Below, piece after piece: positions 1-15,848 of a stretch of 64,000 nt of DNA. The stretch spans positions 14,673,738 through 14,737,737 of the forward strand of contig OY992833.1 of NCBI GenBank assembly GCA_963921425.1, written 5' to 3'. Within the stretch, counting starts at the first letter, position 1. The number at the start of each line of letters is the position of its first letter. Below the pieces are notes generated by a model. That model saw only the letters and a list, made by a program, of their open reading frames with translations. It had not been told where the DNA came from and ran no database searches. Source of the stretch: Dryas octopetala (taxonomy: Eukaryota > Streptophyta > Magnoliopsida > Rosales > Rosaceae). A program made the position numbers and the translations under genes.

Positions 1-1
1 G

Positions 2-73
2 ACTGCCGAACGAACCCACCGGTTTCGAAGGATAGCTGCCGAACGAACCCGCTGATTTCGGCGGATGACTGCC
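2..73. repeat. Imperfect tandem repeat, about 35 bp, two copies
   Basis: The phrase ctgccgaacgaacccrc occurs twice, followed each time by a similar tttcg-containing stretch, and a third partial copy (gactgccg) follows. No function can be assigned. Confidence 0.5.
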
Positions 74-497
74 GTAGTGGTGGTGCGAGGAAGGTGGTGC
101 TGCGCGCCTCTCTCTAGCTTCTTTCTCGGCGACGACAACCTCGACCCTCCCAGCCTAGCCCTGTCGCGTGCCTAACCCAGCCCCGCGCCGACTTTCCCAG
201 CACAGCCCTGGCTTTTTTCTCCGGCGACAACAACCTCAACCTAACCCACAACATCGGCGTTGTGGTTGGGTGTCGGAGCTCGTTTGTGTTTGCGGCTAGT
301 CTTGGCGGGGTGGCTGGGTTGATAAGCTAGAGAGAGAAAGGGAGGGAGGAGAGAGAAGGAAAGAAAGAGATGTGGTGGTGGTGGTGGCGGTGGCGATGCT
401 GTGCGCGGTGGTGCGGGGTGGTTGGAGTGGGAGGTGGGGTGTGTTTGCTGGGATGTTGGATGGCTGGGATGTGTTTGATGGATTAGGCGGGTATGCA

Positions 498-642
498 ATG
501 AGGAATTTGGTGAGATGATTAATTTTGGGTATTTTGGTAATGAGAGGGGTGTGTTAAAAAGAAATTTTAAATTTTAAATTTTAAAAAAGTGAAAGAGGTG
601 TGTAGAAGAAAAGTGTGTGCAAATAGCAGCACTCTTCTTAAT
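498..642 (+). repeat. Dispersed repeat ending in a GCAAATAGCAGCAC block (copy 1)
   Basis: This stretch shares an ordered series of phrases (aatttggtgaga, attttggta, ggggtgtgt, gtgcaaatagcagcac) with 29516-29694, and its end resembles 12866-12916. The three copies suggest a non-autonomous transposable element family. Ends and target duplications are not clear. Confidence 0.5.
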
Positions 643-940
643 TTAATCATGGGCAAAATGGGAAGTTCGAATTTTTTTTTTATAATTTAACAGAAAATTA
701 GGCAGCACGTGGCATATTGTCATATATAGGTAACATTGAGTGACATTTAGTAAAAAAATAATTTTCCGGCACCACCCTCTATATTCAGGTGGTATTTGTA
801 CAAAAAAACCTTATTTTTATTAAAAGTTATTATTTGTATTTTTTTAATTTTTAAAAATAACAAAAGAAAGATGAGGAAAAAAAAAAGATAAACAATGAAA
901 TAATATTTAGTTCAAATCATTTGCCTCATCCCTCCGAAAA

Positions 941-1111
941 ATTATAGGGTATAACCGATATATCGCCGTGTAGTATAACCAATCTAACGTGTAAGAGTAT
1001 TATTAAACAATTTGTTTATATTAGTAGGGTATAATATTAATAACATTCACTCATATTATAACACTTACACTGGTTATACCACATGTCAATATATCAGTTA
1101 TACCCTATAAT
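941..1111. mobile_element. Short inverted-repeat transposon (MITE), 171 bp
   Basis: The left end (attatagggtataaccgata) is mirrored by the right end (atcagttataccctataat), and the inverted similarity continues inward past tagtataaccaatctaacg. Size, AT content and terminal inverted repeats fit a MITE. I could not settle the target-site duplication or the superfamily. Confidence 0.55.
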
Positions 1112-1228
1112 TTCCATCATTGGAGTAACAACTTTTTGAAGTAGCAAAATGGTATGTCAAATTGCCACATAGGTTAGTAAAGTACAATTTTGTCATACTC
1201 ATTTGCCTCATTTGTTAGTGATGCTTAG

Positions 1229-1470
1229 GTCTTGGTTAATGCATAAAATATGACTGGATATGTCAAATGGCTAAATTCATATTTAATTAAGAAAACAGCT
1301 TATAATTGAAAGAAGAAGATGAATTAGTCATTAGGGAAACTTATCCCTTTCAATTCCTACAAAAATGGTGGGGATGAGTTACCTTTATGGCTAATTCATC
1401 TTCTTCCTTCAAGATTGAAAACACCTCCTATATATTTCCTTGAGTACACATGAAACCTAACCATTTAATA
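1229..1470. mobile_element. Degenerate MITE related to the element at 39797-40128
   Basis: The centre contains gatgaattagtcattaggg and, inverted, gctaattcatcttcttcc around a ggtggggat core. This is the same arrangement as in the better preserved element at 39797-40128, where gatggattagccataaagg and its inverse flank gtggggat. The outer ends also match loosely. It appears to be an older copy of that family. Confidence 0.5.
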
Positions 1471-2130
1471 GAAAAACTGGTTGACTTATATTGTGGTTAT
1501 ATAGAAAAACTGGAGTTCATTGAATTATAGATGCTGAGAAATTTTAACTGTGTTTCTTCATGTGGTTTTGCATTACTTTGGTGAAGGAAAAGAATATTTT
1601 AGATCACTTTATGGAAGCTTCAAGTTTTTTTTTCATACTGAGAATTCTACGTCTGCTAAAACCAATTTCAAGATGCATAGCATATACCAAAAAAGATTAT
1701 TTTTTCACCTTTGATGGGGCCTATTCCAAATCTACACTACAAACCAAGCGGAGATTTTCTTTGGCTTTTAGTTTTCTATGTTGTAGAAAACAACACGTCT
1801 CTTTCTTCTATGGTATCTTATCAGGATTTAAAGTAAAGCCTGTCAATTCTTTTGCCTTATGTCATCTAAGATAATGGATAGATAGATAAGAATGAATGGA
1901 AATTTTGATATTAGTGATGATATTCTTCGAATTTTGTTGGACATACTTACCCCCTTCCCTTCTTAACATTTATTTTTTAAAAAATTTTGGTTGAAACCCT
2001 TTTTTTTGTTTTTTTTTGAGTTAGGAACGGAGAACCGAACTTGGATGCATTGTGGGTAATTCTACGACGCTTCTAACTAGATTATCTAACAACTGCTTGT
2101 TGAAACCCTTCTTAACATTTAAGACCCCGT

Positions 2131-3111
2131 TTAGTATTGCTTTTTTAGATTTAAAATCACTTTTTAAATAATTTTGTGTCCAAAACCCTTTTGGTAAAAA
2201 GAGAAATATCAGATCTTATTCACATTAAAATTCACTACCAAGAGAAGCTATAAGGAATTGGTGATTGCTATCAATGAATTTTATGGAATATCTAAAATAT
2301 CCCTTTTATTTTTCACAATTGACATAATATATTCTTTATGTTACGATCTCTTTCAACCCAACATATCCTCTTCTATCTGCATCTTCTCTCATCTACTATT
2401 ATTCTCATCTTCTATGTTCTTTATTGAAGTTCTTCCAGACTTCCACAATTTAAAAATTATGTAAAGCTATAAATAAATAATAAGAAATAAAGAAAACCTC
2501 TTTACAGTGAAATATATAGGTGAAGAAGTAGAAGAAGAATAGAGGAAGAATACATGAACGGCTCATAAAGAAAGAAGAGAGAAAAATGAGAGTGGAGAGA
2601 GAAAGGAGGCGTGAAAGAAAGAAGATCGAAGAAGTAGAAGTAGAGGAGGGGAGAGAGAATTTAGATATAATTTTTTTTTCTTTTACCGGAGGAGTCTTTT
2701 TTCACTAGGGCATTAAATTGTTGTTATTGGTATATCCTATCTGCCACTAGGCATCTGCATAGCCAAATCCCTTCTTATTAGTTGTTAAACTATTTTTTTT
2801 GTAAAAAAAAAATTTTGTTAAGAATATTAAAGGTTATTTTTTTAGGTTTAATTAAAGGTAAAAACATATTTAGAAAAAATTGCACAAATACAAGTAAAAG
2901 TTTTTTTTTTAATCAAATAAATGAGTAAAAATCACTTTTGAGCATCGTGTTTATTTTTGTCATTCTATATAACTACAGAACTCTAACGTTAAAATCTACC
3001 AAGCACTCAGAAATTGTTTTTTACTTTCACAGCGTTTTTAAAAATACATTTTACCAAACGATCAACTATTTTATTTTTCAGTTGATTATTTTGACAGTAC
3101 ATCAATACCAA
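2131..3111. mobile_element. Possible non-autonomous DNA transposon, about 1 kb
   Basis: The left end (ccgtttagtattgctttttt) and the inverted right end (gtttggtattgatgtactgt) resemble each other, and both sides carry scattered inverted phrases such as cccttttggtaaaa and its counterpart. No transposase is present. Ends and target duplication are uncertain, so this is a tentative call. Confidence 0.3.
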
Positions 3112-3254
3112 ACTATACCAAAGTGGGCCTAAATATAGCAGTATTGAGTCACCAGAAACCATGTGACTAAAATAATTATGATTTTTTCTAAACTTGAAGT
3201 TCCTAGGTTTTTTTGTTAATTCATATGTTATATGCTGGTTACTTTTGTATGCAG

Positions 3255-7967
<4,713 letters not shown>

Positions 7968-8054
7968 AATCCTTCGTTCAAGCAATTTATTGACTGCGAT
8001 GCAAATTGTCTGCAATATTTGTTTTGGAAATCAAAATCAAGGGCCATTATGTAA

Positions 8055-8693
8055 GAGCATGTGCAATGATGGGTGTCAATTGACAATTCAATCCAATTAT
8101 ATTGACTACTATTTTCCAACTGGGTCAATTATTGACTAAACATAAAATTGTTTTGCTTGTAATGACTCAAGTCAATTATATAAGTCAATACATATACGTT
8201 TTTTAATATCTTCGTATATTCTCTTACAAATTAAAAATTAAAAATTTAATTATTTTATAAATTATACCATTGAAAATGTCTAAATTAAATCTATCAAATG
8301 AGCCTAATATTTAATAATTTTAAATTAACACCGAATTTTAAATTTCCTAATTTTAGATTATAAAATATAAAATAACATATATACTAATAAAAACCATAAA
8401 ATTTTAAGTGATTATAACAAACCATAATATTGATTATATTTACAAAATGTGACCCATAAAACCATAGTATTGATTATATTTAATAATTTTAAATTAACAC
8501 CCAATTTTAAATCTAGCGGGCGAATAAGTTTCCGCCACATGTCCATTCTCTCTCATTACATGCGTTTGATTGATCAAGTGGGGCATGCTGTTTCTTGGAA
8601 TTTGTGAGGCCAATATGCAATTTCTTAACATACTTCTTGACTTTCGACACTCATGTCAATTTAATTATTGACAATAACACTCCATTGCAAACC
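8055..8693. mobile_element. Possible AT-rich MITE just 3' of cysteine synthase
   Basis: The left end (gagcatgtgcaatgatgggt) and the inverted right end (gtttgcaatggagtgttatt) are related, and both continue into a gtcaat-rich stretch. The interior is AT-rich and non-coding. This is the typical build of a plant MITE with a GCAATG-type terminal repeat; ends are approximate. Confidence 0.4.
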
Positions 8694-8818
8694 TATTTTC
8701 TTTCAAAAAGTCAAAAAATTGAAATTAACTTGACACTGACACTCCTATTTCACAAGCTCCGCACACTCTCTAAGTGACTAAACAATCTTTTCATATCATC
8801 CATAAGGCTTTTTTGCAC

Positions 8819-8890
8819 TAATACCACCTATACTATTAGAGGTGTGCGCAAATACCACTCATACTATTAGGGGTGTGCGCAAATACTACT
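8819..8890. repeat. 31-bp tandem repeat, 2.3 copies
   Basis: The unit aaataccac.catactattag with ggtgtgcgc is repeated with a 31-bp period, starting near 8819, 8850 and 8881. No gene is near it. Confidence 0.8.
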
Positions 8891-9418
8891 TATAAATTTT
8901 TTTTTGACAATTAACCACCCAAATTTTCACTAATGTGACAATTAACCACCTGCTGTCAGTTTCTGTGAAATGAGTGTTAAAATGAAGGGTATTTCCGTCT
9001 TTTTAAGTGCAACCCTATTTTCCCTCGCTAATATCAGCCACCTCATGTATATTGGCGCCAAATTGGGTTGTTTTAGTTCTTTCCCTCCAAAACTCGTTCT
9101 TCCCTCCATTTATTTAATCAAGTTTGACAAAAAAAATTGTTCATTTGACCAAAAAGCTATTTCTGGTGCCCATTCCCTCCAAGAATCCTACATACCAAGA
9201 ACACCCAAAACTTAAGCTGCACAAACCAAAGAAGGATGCTATGATACAGCCAAGAAGAGTCTTCAAGCACTATTGGTGTGAGAATCCACTTATTTTGTGA
9301 CTGCTTTGCAACTTAAAAGAAAATAAAATGAACTTGCCCATTTCAAAGGTTTTGGCCACAAAATCATATGTAAATAAAAAAAAAATAATTCAAATTATGA
9401 AGTTTGAAAAGAGAGAGG
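8891..9418. other. Non-coding stretch
   Basis: AT-rich sequence with no supported gene, RNA or transposon end. Confidence 0.5.
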
Positions 9419-9550
9419 CATGCCTAAACTAACAGAACCATTACATCAAAGTTTCAAAAGAGATGACATGCCTAAACTAACACTACCATTACATCAAAGT
9501 TTCAAAAGAGAATTATGCTCTCTGCCATTACATCAAAGTTTCAAAATATA
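9419..9550. repeat. 48-bp tandem repeat, nearly three copies
   Basis: The phrase catgcctaaactaacas followed by ccattacatcaaagtttc recurs at 9419 and 9467, and a shorter third copy (ccattacatcaaagtttc) follows near 9524. An open frame through it is an accident of the repeat. Confidence 0.8.
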
Positions 9551-9951
9551 CCAAAATGGTGCCACTAGTTCAAATCTAACCCTGCCCATGGTTTTCATAT
9601 TTTCCTTTTCTTAAGCTTCATTTCATTTTCTTAAGCTTCATTTCATTTGGTGTATTTGTTGTCATGCATAAAAGTTGGCTTTGCACACTTGGAATTGCAA
9701 GAACTGTTGTATTTGAAGTGCTAGTGATACCAACTTATGTTGCTCTAACATTTGACTACCCATTCACTTGATCCTGATAACATGAAAAATGTTAAATACC
9801 AAGCTGCATACAGGAACTTTATTAGTTGGTCTAGTCTACCCAACTCTTTGTCCATAAAAATGAAATCAAGTTCATATAATTGAAATAACAAAGGACATCC
9901 ATTGAGTGACAAAGTCTCTTATAACTGTTGTTCCCTATTAGCTAGTACCAG

Positions 9952-10826
9952 CAGGGCCGACCCTGACTTTTGGAAGGCCCAGGGGCGAAATCTAAATTGA
10001 GCTCCTAATAAAATCTTTTGCAAAACAATTTACAATTGACAAGAAATCAATTAAGAAATTTTCGATCACATCAAGAAATCAATTAGAAAATTTTTAGTTA
10101 AAAGTCAAGAAAATAATTGAAAAAAAAAAAATTTATCGGAATAGAAGAGAAAAATTAAAAGGGAAAAACACACACTCAAACATTAATTACCTTCTTGCCT
10201 CAATGAGACCTCTTTAATTTCTTTCAGATTGAAAGAGCCTGTGGAGAACCAAAAAAAAAAAAAAAACCAGTTTTCCACAAAACTATATGGAGAGGCAAAG
10301 ATCCATCTTTGCCAATTCAAAGCAAGCATGCTCTTTAAATCCAACTTTCCAGAAAGCAGACATGTACTTTTGATGAAAAAAAAAAAAGGTGTAAACCTAA
10401 GGGCAAAAAGGACCCACTACCACGCAGATGAGAATGTTGGCTTGCTTTTCTTGTGATTCACGTGAAAAGCCAAAGAAAAAATGAAGCAAGTTGGCCAAAC
10501 ACAAATTAAGGAAATAAAAAGAAATAAAAAGGTGGCTTTCAACTAATAACAAAGGAAAAATAGGTTGCAGAACCCAAACTTTATATCTTAGAAGGGCCTA
10601 GTTTTTTTTTTTTTTTTTTTTATACAAGGGGGGGCCTAAGTCCAAAGAAAGAAACTAGATAACTACAGCTCTGATACAATAAGTTGAAGGGCCTAATTGC
10701 AGCGAAGACATTATAAATAAACCCAACAACTATTTTTTTAATATATATAATATAAAAATTTGTGGGCCCCCTTGAAGGTGGATCCTAGGCGATCGCACTC
10801 GGTGCACCCCTTCAAGGCTGGCACTG
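9952..10826. mobile_element. Non-autonomous hAT-type transposon, 875 bp
   Basis: The left end CAGGGCCGACCCTGA and the inverted right end CAGTGCCAGCCTTGA form imperfect terminal inverted repeats. They are flanked by an 8-bp direct repeat (agtaccag at 9944-9951, agtactag at 10827-10834; 7 of 8 identical). Ends starting CAG and an 8-bp duplication are the hallmarks of the hAT superfamily. No transposase is encoded; the interior is A-rich and non-coding. Confidence 0.75.
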
Positions 10827-10925
10827 AGTACTAGCAGATGTTCTTGGTGTTGCTCTAGTTGAAGTTGCTTTCATCTGCCCGAAATAATTGTAAATTTTAA
10901 GACCATTTTGCTATTATGAAAACAA

Positions 10926-12320
10926 TCATTCTCTTAATAATTCTACATGAGTGCTACTCCTTATGTTAGGACCAGTTACATATCTTGGCTGCTCTTGATT
11001 ATGAGGGGTGGCTTGTTGCACAATGGTATCAACCTCTATTCTTGCCTCAGCTCCATTTGAAGATGTATTTGATTGCCCATTTTCATGTCCCTGCCATTTA
11101 GTGATAATCAAAATTATTAAAAGAAATAAGAGGCATGTCATTCAAATTGTACAAGGCACTTTATTAATGAAAACTTAACATCTGATATACCTCATTTCCA
11201 GTCCTTCTCCTTCTAAGACAAGTTCTGATATTGTGTCCTTCTTGTCCACATTTTTTGCATGTGATCTTATATAGAAGCTCTTTAGCAACTTGGTCCCAGT
11301 TGGTGCTGTTAGGGGTTCTCCTTGCTCTCTTGCCCTTGTTCTCTTGGGCCTACCAGGTTGTCTATGGTAAATTGGGGGTATTATTTCTAGGTTCATCTAT
11401 TTTTCCCAAAAATCTTCATTGGGAATAGGGTGAATGAAGGGTCCATATGCCTATCTCCAAGCTGGTTTTTGGTAGCATGGGTGCACATACTTTACAGGAT
11501 CTTCATTTCGCCAACCAATTGAGGCAATGGCATGCCCACAAGGTATTGCAGTGAGGTTCCACCTCCTACAAGAGCAAGAATGATGCCCCAAATCCACTCC
11601 AAATATTATCCCACTTATATGATCTACTTGGAACTGTTTGTCACCTGCCAAGTGGGAAATACATAGGCTGCAATCGACCCTATTCTTATCAAGGATTTTT
11701 CTAATTCTTGGCCCAACCTCACCAACCCATTTGTCAACAGCTGCCATTTGTTGTGCCATTCTCAACATCATATACATACTAAGTATTGGTTTGTCTCTAG
11801 CATCTATAATGGCCGAATTGAATGCCTCGCACAAGTTATTCAACAACATGTCACACTTAATGTGCACGCTCATTGAAATATGCTCTACTCCAGTGCTTAA
11901 CATATGTATTTCTCAACCAATTGTGTGCATCCTCATATAAAATCATCATCTTCTTCATCTCAGCCTCAAACCAAGGCACTGTTGTTGCTCTTGCAGCTGC
12001 TCAAAATATATTCTTCAACTCCAAACCTTGATGTTGCCCCTTAAAGTTATTGTAGAGGTGTTTAACACAGTGTCTTTATTTTGTACCATGCATTAACCCT
12101 CCCACAACATTAATTAACCTTTTTTGCTTGTCACTAATAAACACCCAGCCCCTACCAGTTTCAATCTTTAAGTCATCCATTAAAAGTTGCAAGAACCATC
12201 TCCATGAGTTAACATTCTCAATCTCAACAATAGCCCATGCAATAGGATACATCCCATTATTTCCATCAATCCCCATAGTAGCTAGAAGTTGCCCTGGATG
12301 AAGCGCTTTTATGTGGCATG
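10926..12320 (-). pseudogene. Broken Mutator-like (MULE) transposase
   Basis: Read on the minus strand, the MULE transposase core appears first (GIDGNNGMYPIAWAIVE, then WRWFLQLLMDDL and FISDKQK, 12270-12110). Next comes a middle region ending in CDMLLNNLCEAFN, then a SWIM zinc finger (CSCRRWNLTAIPCGHAIASI, near 11580-11510), and finally a CCHC knuckle (CKKCGQEGHNIRTC, near 11260-11215). The reading frame is interrupted by at least two stop codons (after MHGTK near 12074, and near 12010) and by frameshifts, so it cannot make an intact enzyme. The far N-terminal part and the element ends were not identified. Confidence 0.85.
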
Positions 12321-12665
12321 TTAGAAATAAACCACAAGCATCAAGGAATCAACCTACAGTCAAGAAAATGCTAAACCAATACAAATAGAAAATACATACA
12401 AGAAGCCATCGATAAGCACAACTAGTCTTCTCCTCTTTGCAGTCTTCCTTAATTGCAGCTCAATATGGGACTACCACATGTTTTGTGGATTGTCATTTCG
12501 ATGAGACAAATTTCTCGCTGTTAAGGAGAGAAAATACCTGAAGAACAGAGACAGAGACAGAGAAAGGGAGAGAGGAAAGAGGGAAATAGAGAGAGGGGTT
12601 GCCGCGAGAGAGGGGGTGGTTGCCGGAGCTGGAAGAGACAAAGAAAGGAATAGAGGAGAGAGCGA

Positions 12666-12667
<2 letters not shown>

Positions 12668-12724
<57 letters not shown>
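12668..12724. repeat. (GA)n microsatellite
   Basis: A long AG dinucleotide run with a single interruption (gaaaga), within a wider purine-rich stretch from about 12540. Confidence 0.9.
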
Positions 12725-13406
12725 GTAGGTAGGTGGTGCAGGGAGGGAGGGAGGTGTGTGTGTGTTTTTTTTTTTTTTTTTTTGTCTGAGTTGATTGGTT
12801 TTGTAAGGTTGTCTTTTAAGGTATTTTCCCTTTGTGTTAATTAGGTAAATTCACAAATTAAGTTTTGGAGGTATGCAAAAAGAAAAAAAAAAGTGTGCAA
12901 ATAGAAGCAGTGAAGCACTCTAAAAGTAATGGTGGGATATAAGTGGGTCATTTAGTTCAATTTCCCTATAAAATATTTGCACTATTGAACATGTTCAAAA
13001 GGCTTATAGGAAACTGTCTTTGAAATTTCATCGAGAGGCTTACTTCCAGCCATGGTTGCCATGGGGCGGTGGGGTTGATTGGTGTTATTTTTTATTTTTG
13101 AAAAAAATTTGATTTGTGGGTAAAGTTAGTAATTTTTGGGTTTGGAGAGAATATTTTAGGGTAAGAATGAAGTAACTCATCAACAGATTTAATGGAGATT
13201 AAAAAGACCAAAATGTTCCTTGCAAAGAAGTCATGTGTAATGCACATGACTATTTTTTTACGGAAATATTGAAGGAATGTAACTGAGGTCTAACTTTGAA
13301 ATTTTTTTAAAATTCAAGTACCACATCGAGTCAAAAAAAAAAAAAAAGTTTAGGCGGGAAAGTGAAAGAGTCAAAGCTCTCAAGTGGGTAAAGTGTTAAA
13401 AAGCCT

Positions 13407-13429
13407 AATAATAATAATAATAATAATAA
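13407..13429. repeat. (AAT)7-8 microsatellite
   Basis: An uninterrupted AAT trinucleotide run. Confidence 0.9.
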
Positions 13430-13984
13430 AAGCACTTAAATTTCTGCAAACACTAAGAGATCTCAAAAAAAAAAAAAACACCAAATAAAAAGTAATGACC
13501 CAATTAAAAAGTAATGACTTAAAAATAACATTATTACTCCAGCCTTTTCTCTTCTTTTTTTATCTTCAAAAAAAGATAAATTAATCAAAATAAACTATTA
13601 TACTTAATCAAAAGACACAATATAACTATATTAGTTTGTATTCATTTTATGTGATTTTGTTCTAACCGGCCAAAAGTTACTTCACATTAAGGCCACTCAT
13701 ACCAAAAGAAAATGTAAAGTATGTTTTCACCATTATGATTCATTTTTTTTTTTATGTGAACTATTATAGCTCATCAAGGGGCAAGGGCTTCCATTTAGAT
13801 TAATACAATTTAACATTAAAGAGTTGATATTGTTCTTTTCTTTTTTATTAAAGAGTTGATATTGTTCAAAGTAAAAAATATAGCACCAGAAAATAAAAAC
13901 AAATATGAACTAAATTGAATATTTAGTAAAATACAATTTGAACGGTGCACTTTATTTAAAAATGAACTTAATCAAAACATATAT

Positions 13985-14660
13985 AAATTTAAGAGTCCGT
14001 TAATTATTAGGTACTGACAAATTTTTTTATTATGCACACACCCAAAGCCTTATAATTCCTTTGTGGGCCACCTTCTACAGAAACCTCAGCGGAATCTACC
14101 TTAATGGACCACAACCTACAAATCCGCTACATCCCACGCACTCGTAAAACACCTCTCTAGATCACCATCTTCAACTTTACCAAAACCAGATCACCGTCGT
14201 TGATCCAAGAAAAGTGTTGAATGAAGCTTACGTGGTAGTCGCAACTGGAGAGAGCGGAGGAAGTGGTCGACGGAGGAGGAAGGGGATTTTGGATTTGGGT
14301 TTGGGTTTGGGTTGGGTTAGGTGAAACTGCAACTGGAATTAGAGTTTCAGAAAATACCATATCAAGTGTTCTACACAACTGAAACTGCATTTTCAGCTCA
14401 CTTGCAATTTTAGAAACTGAGCTAAACAAAAAAAATCAAAAACCTGCTAGTGATAATGAAGGCATGGGGGTGGAGTTGACTTCCCCGATAATTCTTTGGA
14501 CGTTGTTATAGTGAGGAATTTGGCGTGTTCTTCAACTTTGGAGAGTGGGAGAGAGTGGAGCGAAGCCAGCTGACTTGGATGTTACAATAAAGTGACATAA
14601 CTGTTAAATATTATAAATATATGTATTACATGTTACAAACAATAAGTAAAGTGTAGCTCA
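13985..14660 (-). repeat. Dispersed repeat, copy 1 of a family also at 35.3-36.4 kb
   Basis: Several phrases here occur in reverse complement and in the same relative order at 35333-36390: gttacaaacaataagtaaag, cgttgttatagtgaggaa, a gaaactgc-rich block, a cctttgtggg phrase and gagtccgttaat. Two inverted copies of this length indicate a transposable element family. I do not recognise it; no coding domain is visible. A run of ttgggtttggg units is also present near 14288. Confidence 0.6.
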
Positions 14661-14873
14661 GATTAATTAATTTTAAATTTAATTCAAATCGATATCCAAA
14701 CTCTTTGTTTAAATCTATTCAAATTTTAAGCAAAATTTTATACACTACATTAAAAAAAAAAAATTGGAATTCTTTGATGAATAAAGTATGTCAGAGGGTA
14801 CATACTTTAATAACCTTATAGTATATATTAGCCTTTAAAACGAAAAACATTTTATAAACGAACTGTAAAAGTT

Positions 14874-15176
14874 ATGGAGGAAAATCATTTGAGATTCCTT
14901 ATAGTGTTAATATTGGGATGGCTGGTCCTTATACAAATTGTAATGCAAGAAAAATATTCTCCATATTCCTCTCTTTTTCATTCATTTCCTTCTCATGATC
15001 TTCCATACTCATCATTTGATGGACGTTATACATATATATATAAGCATTTCCTTAAGCACTCCATAAATCCTAAATGTATTGGTCTCGTTCTTAAAGAATG
15101 TATATCTATAATATCAGAAGAAGATTTTCGAAAGTGTGTGCAGTCTCATATAGAAGAATGTCCTATAAAAAATTAA
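14874..15176 (+). CDS. Possible small secreted four-cysteine peptide
   Basis: A 100-residue frame starts with MEEN and runs into a strong hydrophobic stretch (residues 7-23, LRFLIVLILGWLVLIQIV), which looks like a signal peptide or anchor. The C-terminal third carries four cysteines at 68, 76, 88 and 96, giving the symmetrical spacing CX7C-X11-CX7C. That layout is compatible with a two-helix hairpin held by two disulfides. I do not recognise the family, and no splice sites or promoter support it. The surroundings are AT-rich and repeat-laden, so this could be a chance frame; the hydrophobic start plus regular cysteines are the only reasons to list it. Confidence 0.35.
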   Translation: MEENHLRFLIVLILGWLVLIQIVMQEKYSPYSSLFHSFPSHDLPYSSFDGRYTYIYKHFLKHSINPKCIGLVLKECISIISEEDFRKCVQSHIEECPIKN

Positions 15177-15253
15177 GCATTCGAAATAATTGTAATTTTG
15201 TAGAACGACATCTATGATAGCAAATTTTAAATTTGGTATAGACAATCTTACTT

Positions 15254-15255
<2 letters not shown>

Positions 15256-15327
<72 letters not shown>
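15256..15327. repeat. (CT)36 microsatellite
   Basis: An uninterrupted CT run of 72 bases. Confidence 0.95.
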
Positions 15328-15329
<2 letters not shown>

Positions 15330-15776
15330 TTAATGAGGTGCAAGCAAGGGTTTAAATTTCGAAGTTTTCGGCGAAATTTCGCCGAAAATTTCGATTTTCA
15401 GGGGGTTCGAAATTTTAACATGAATTCGACAAAATTTCAGAAAATTTCGGCGAAATATTTGAAATTTCGCCGAAAATTTCGACCGAAATTTCGAATAGGG
15501 TAAACTCAAATTTTTTTGAATTTGAGCAAAATTTCGCTCAAATACCCACGCACCCAGGCTACCCAGCTAACAGCCTAACCCTCACGCAGTCACTCACGCC
15601 TCACCTGAAGCATCGCACACCTCTCTCGATCTGAAAGACTGAAACCCGATCTGCAGCGCCGCCTCTCTCGGCTTGCTAGTCGCCTCTCTCTCTTCTCTCT
15701 CTCTCACCTCTCTCCTCCGTCTTCTCGGCTTGCAGCAACGCCGATCTCTGTTTCCGTTCTCGGACTCCGGCCATCT

Positions 15777-15848
15777 TCGCAGCAACTCTGGCCACCTCGA
15801 AGCATCCGGCCACCTCGAAGCCTCTGGCCACCTCGAAGTTTCCGGCCT
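15777..15848. repeat. 18-bp tandem repeat
   Basis: The phrase ggccacctcgaag recurs three times with an 18-bp spacing inside the leader-like region of the element shell. Confidence 0.7.

Larger units (their letters stand above)
1..3254. other. Upstream region without a supported gene
   Basis: No coding region could be supported here. The first 500 bases are GC-rich and resemble a promoter or 5' leader; the rest is AT-rich and holds several transposon-like inverted repeats listed separately. The first coding exon of the cysteine synthase that starts at 3255 would be expected somewhere upstream, but I could not find a match to its usual short N-terminus followed by a splice donor. It may lie in the window unrecognised, beyond the left edge, or be lost. 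Confidence 0.6.
12321..13984. other. Non-coding stretch rich in simple repeats
   Basis: No gene is supported. It holds a GA tract, a short copy of the GCAAATAG-type dispersed repeat (12866-12916), an AAT microsatellite and AT-rich sequence. Confidence 0.5.

Noticed and set aside
241-498. Minus-strand frame rich in His, Pro and Ser
   Set aside because: Simple-sequence translation of a GT/GA-rich stretch with no domain and a non-ATG start.
1560-1874. 104-residue plus-strand frame
   Set aside because: No recognisable domain, no splice context and AT-driven composition; it looks like chance.
8820-9550. Tandem repeats considered as a CRISPR array
   Set aside because: Copies are adjacent without unique spacers, and the genome is that of a plant.
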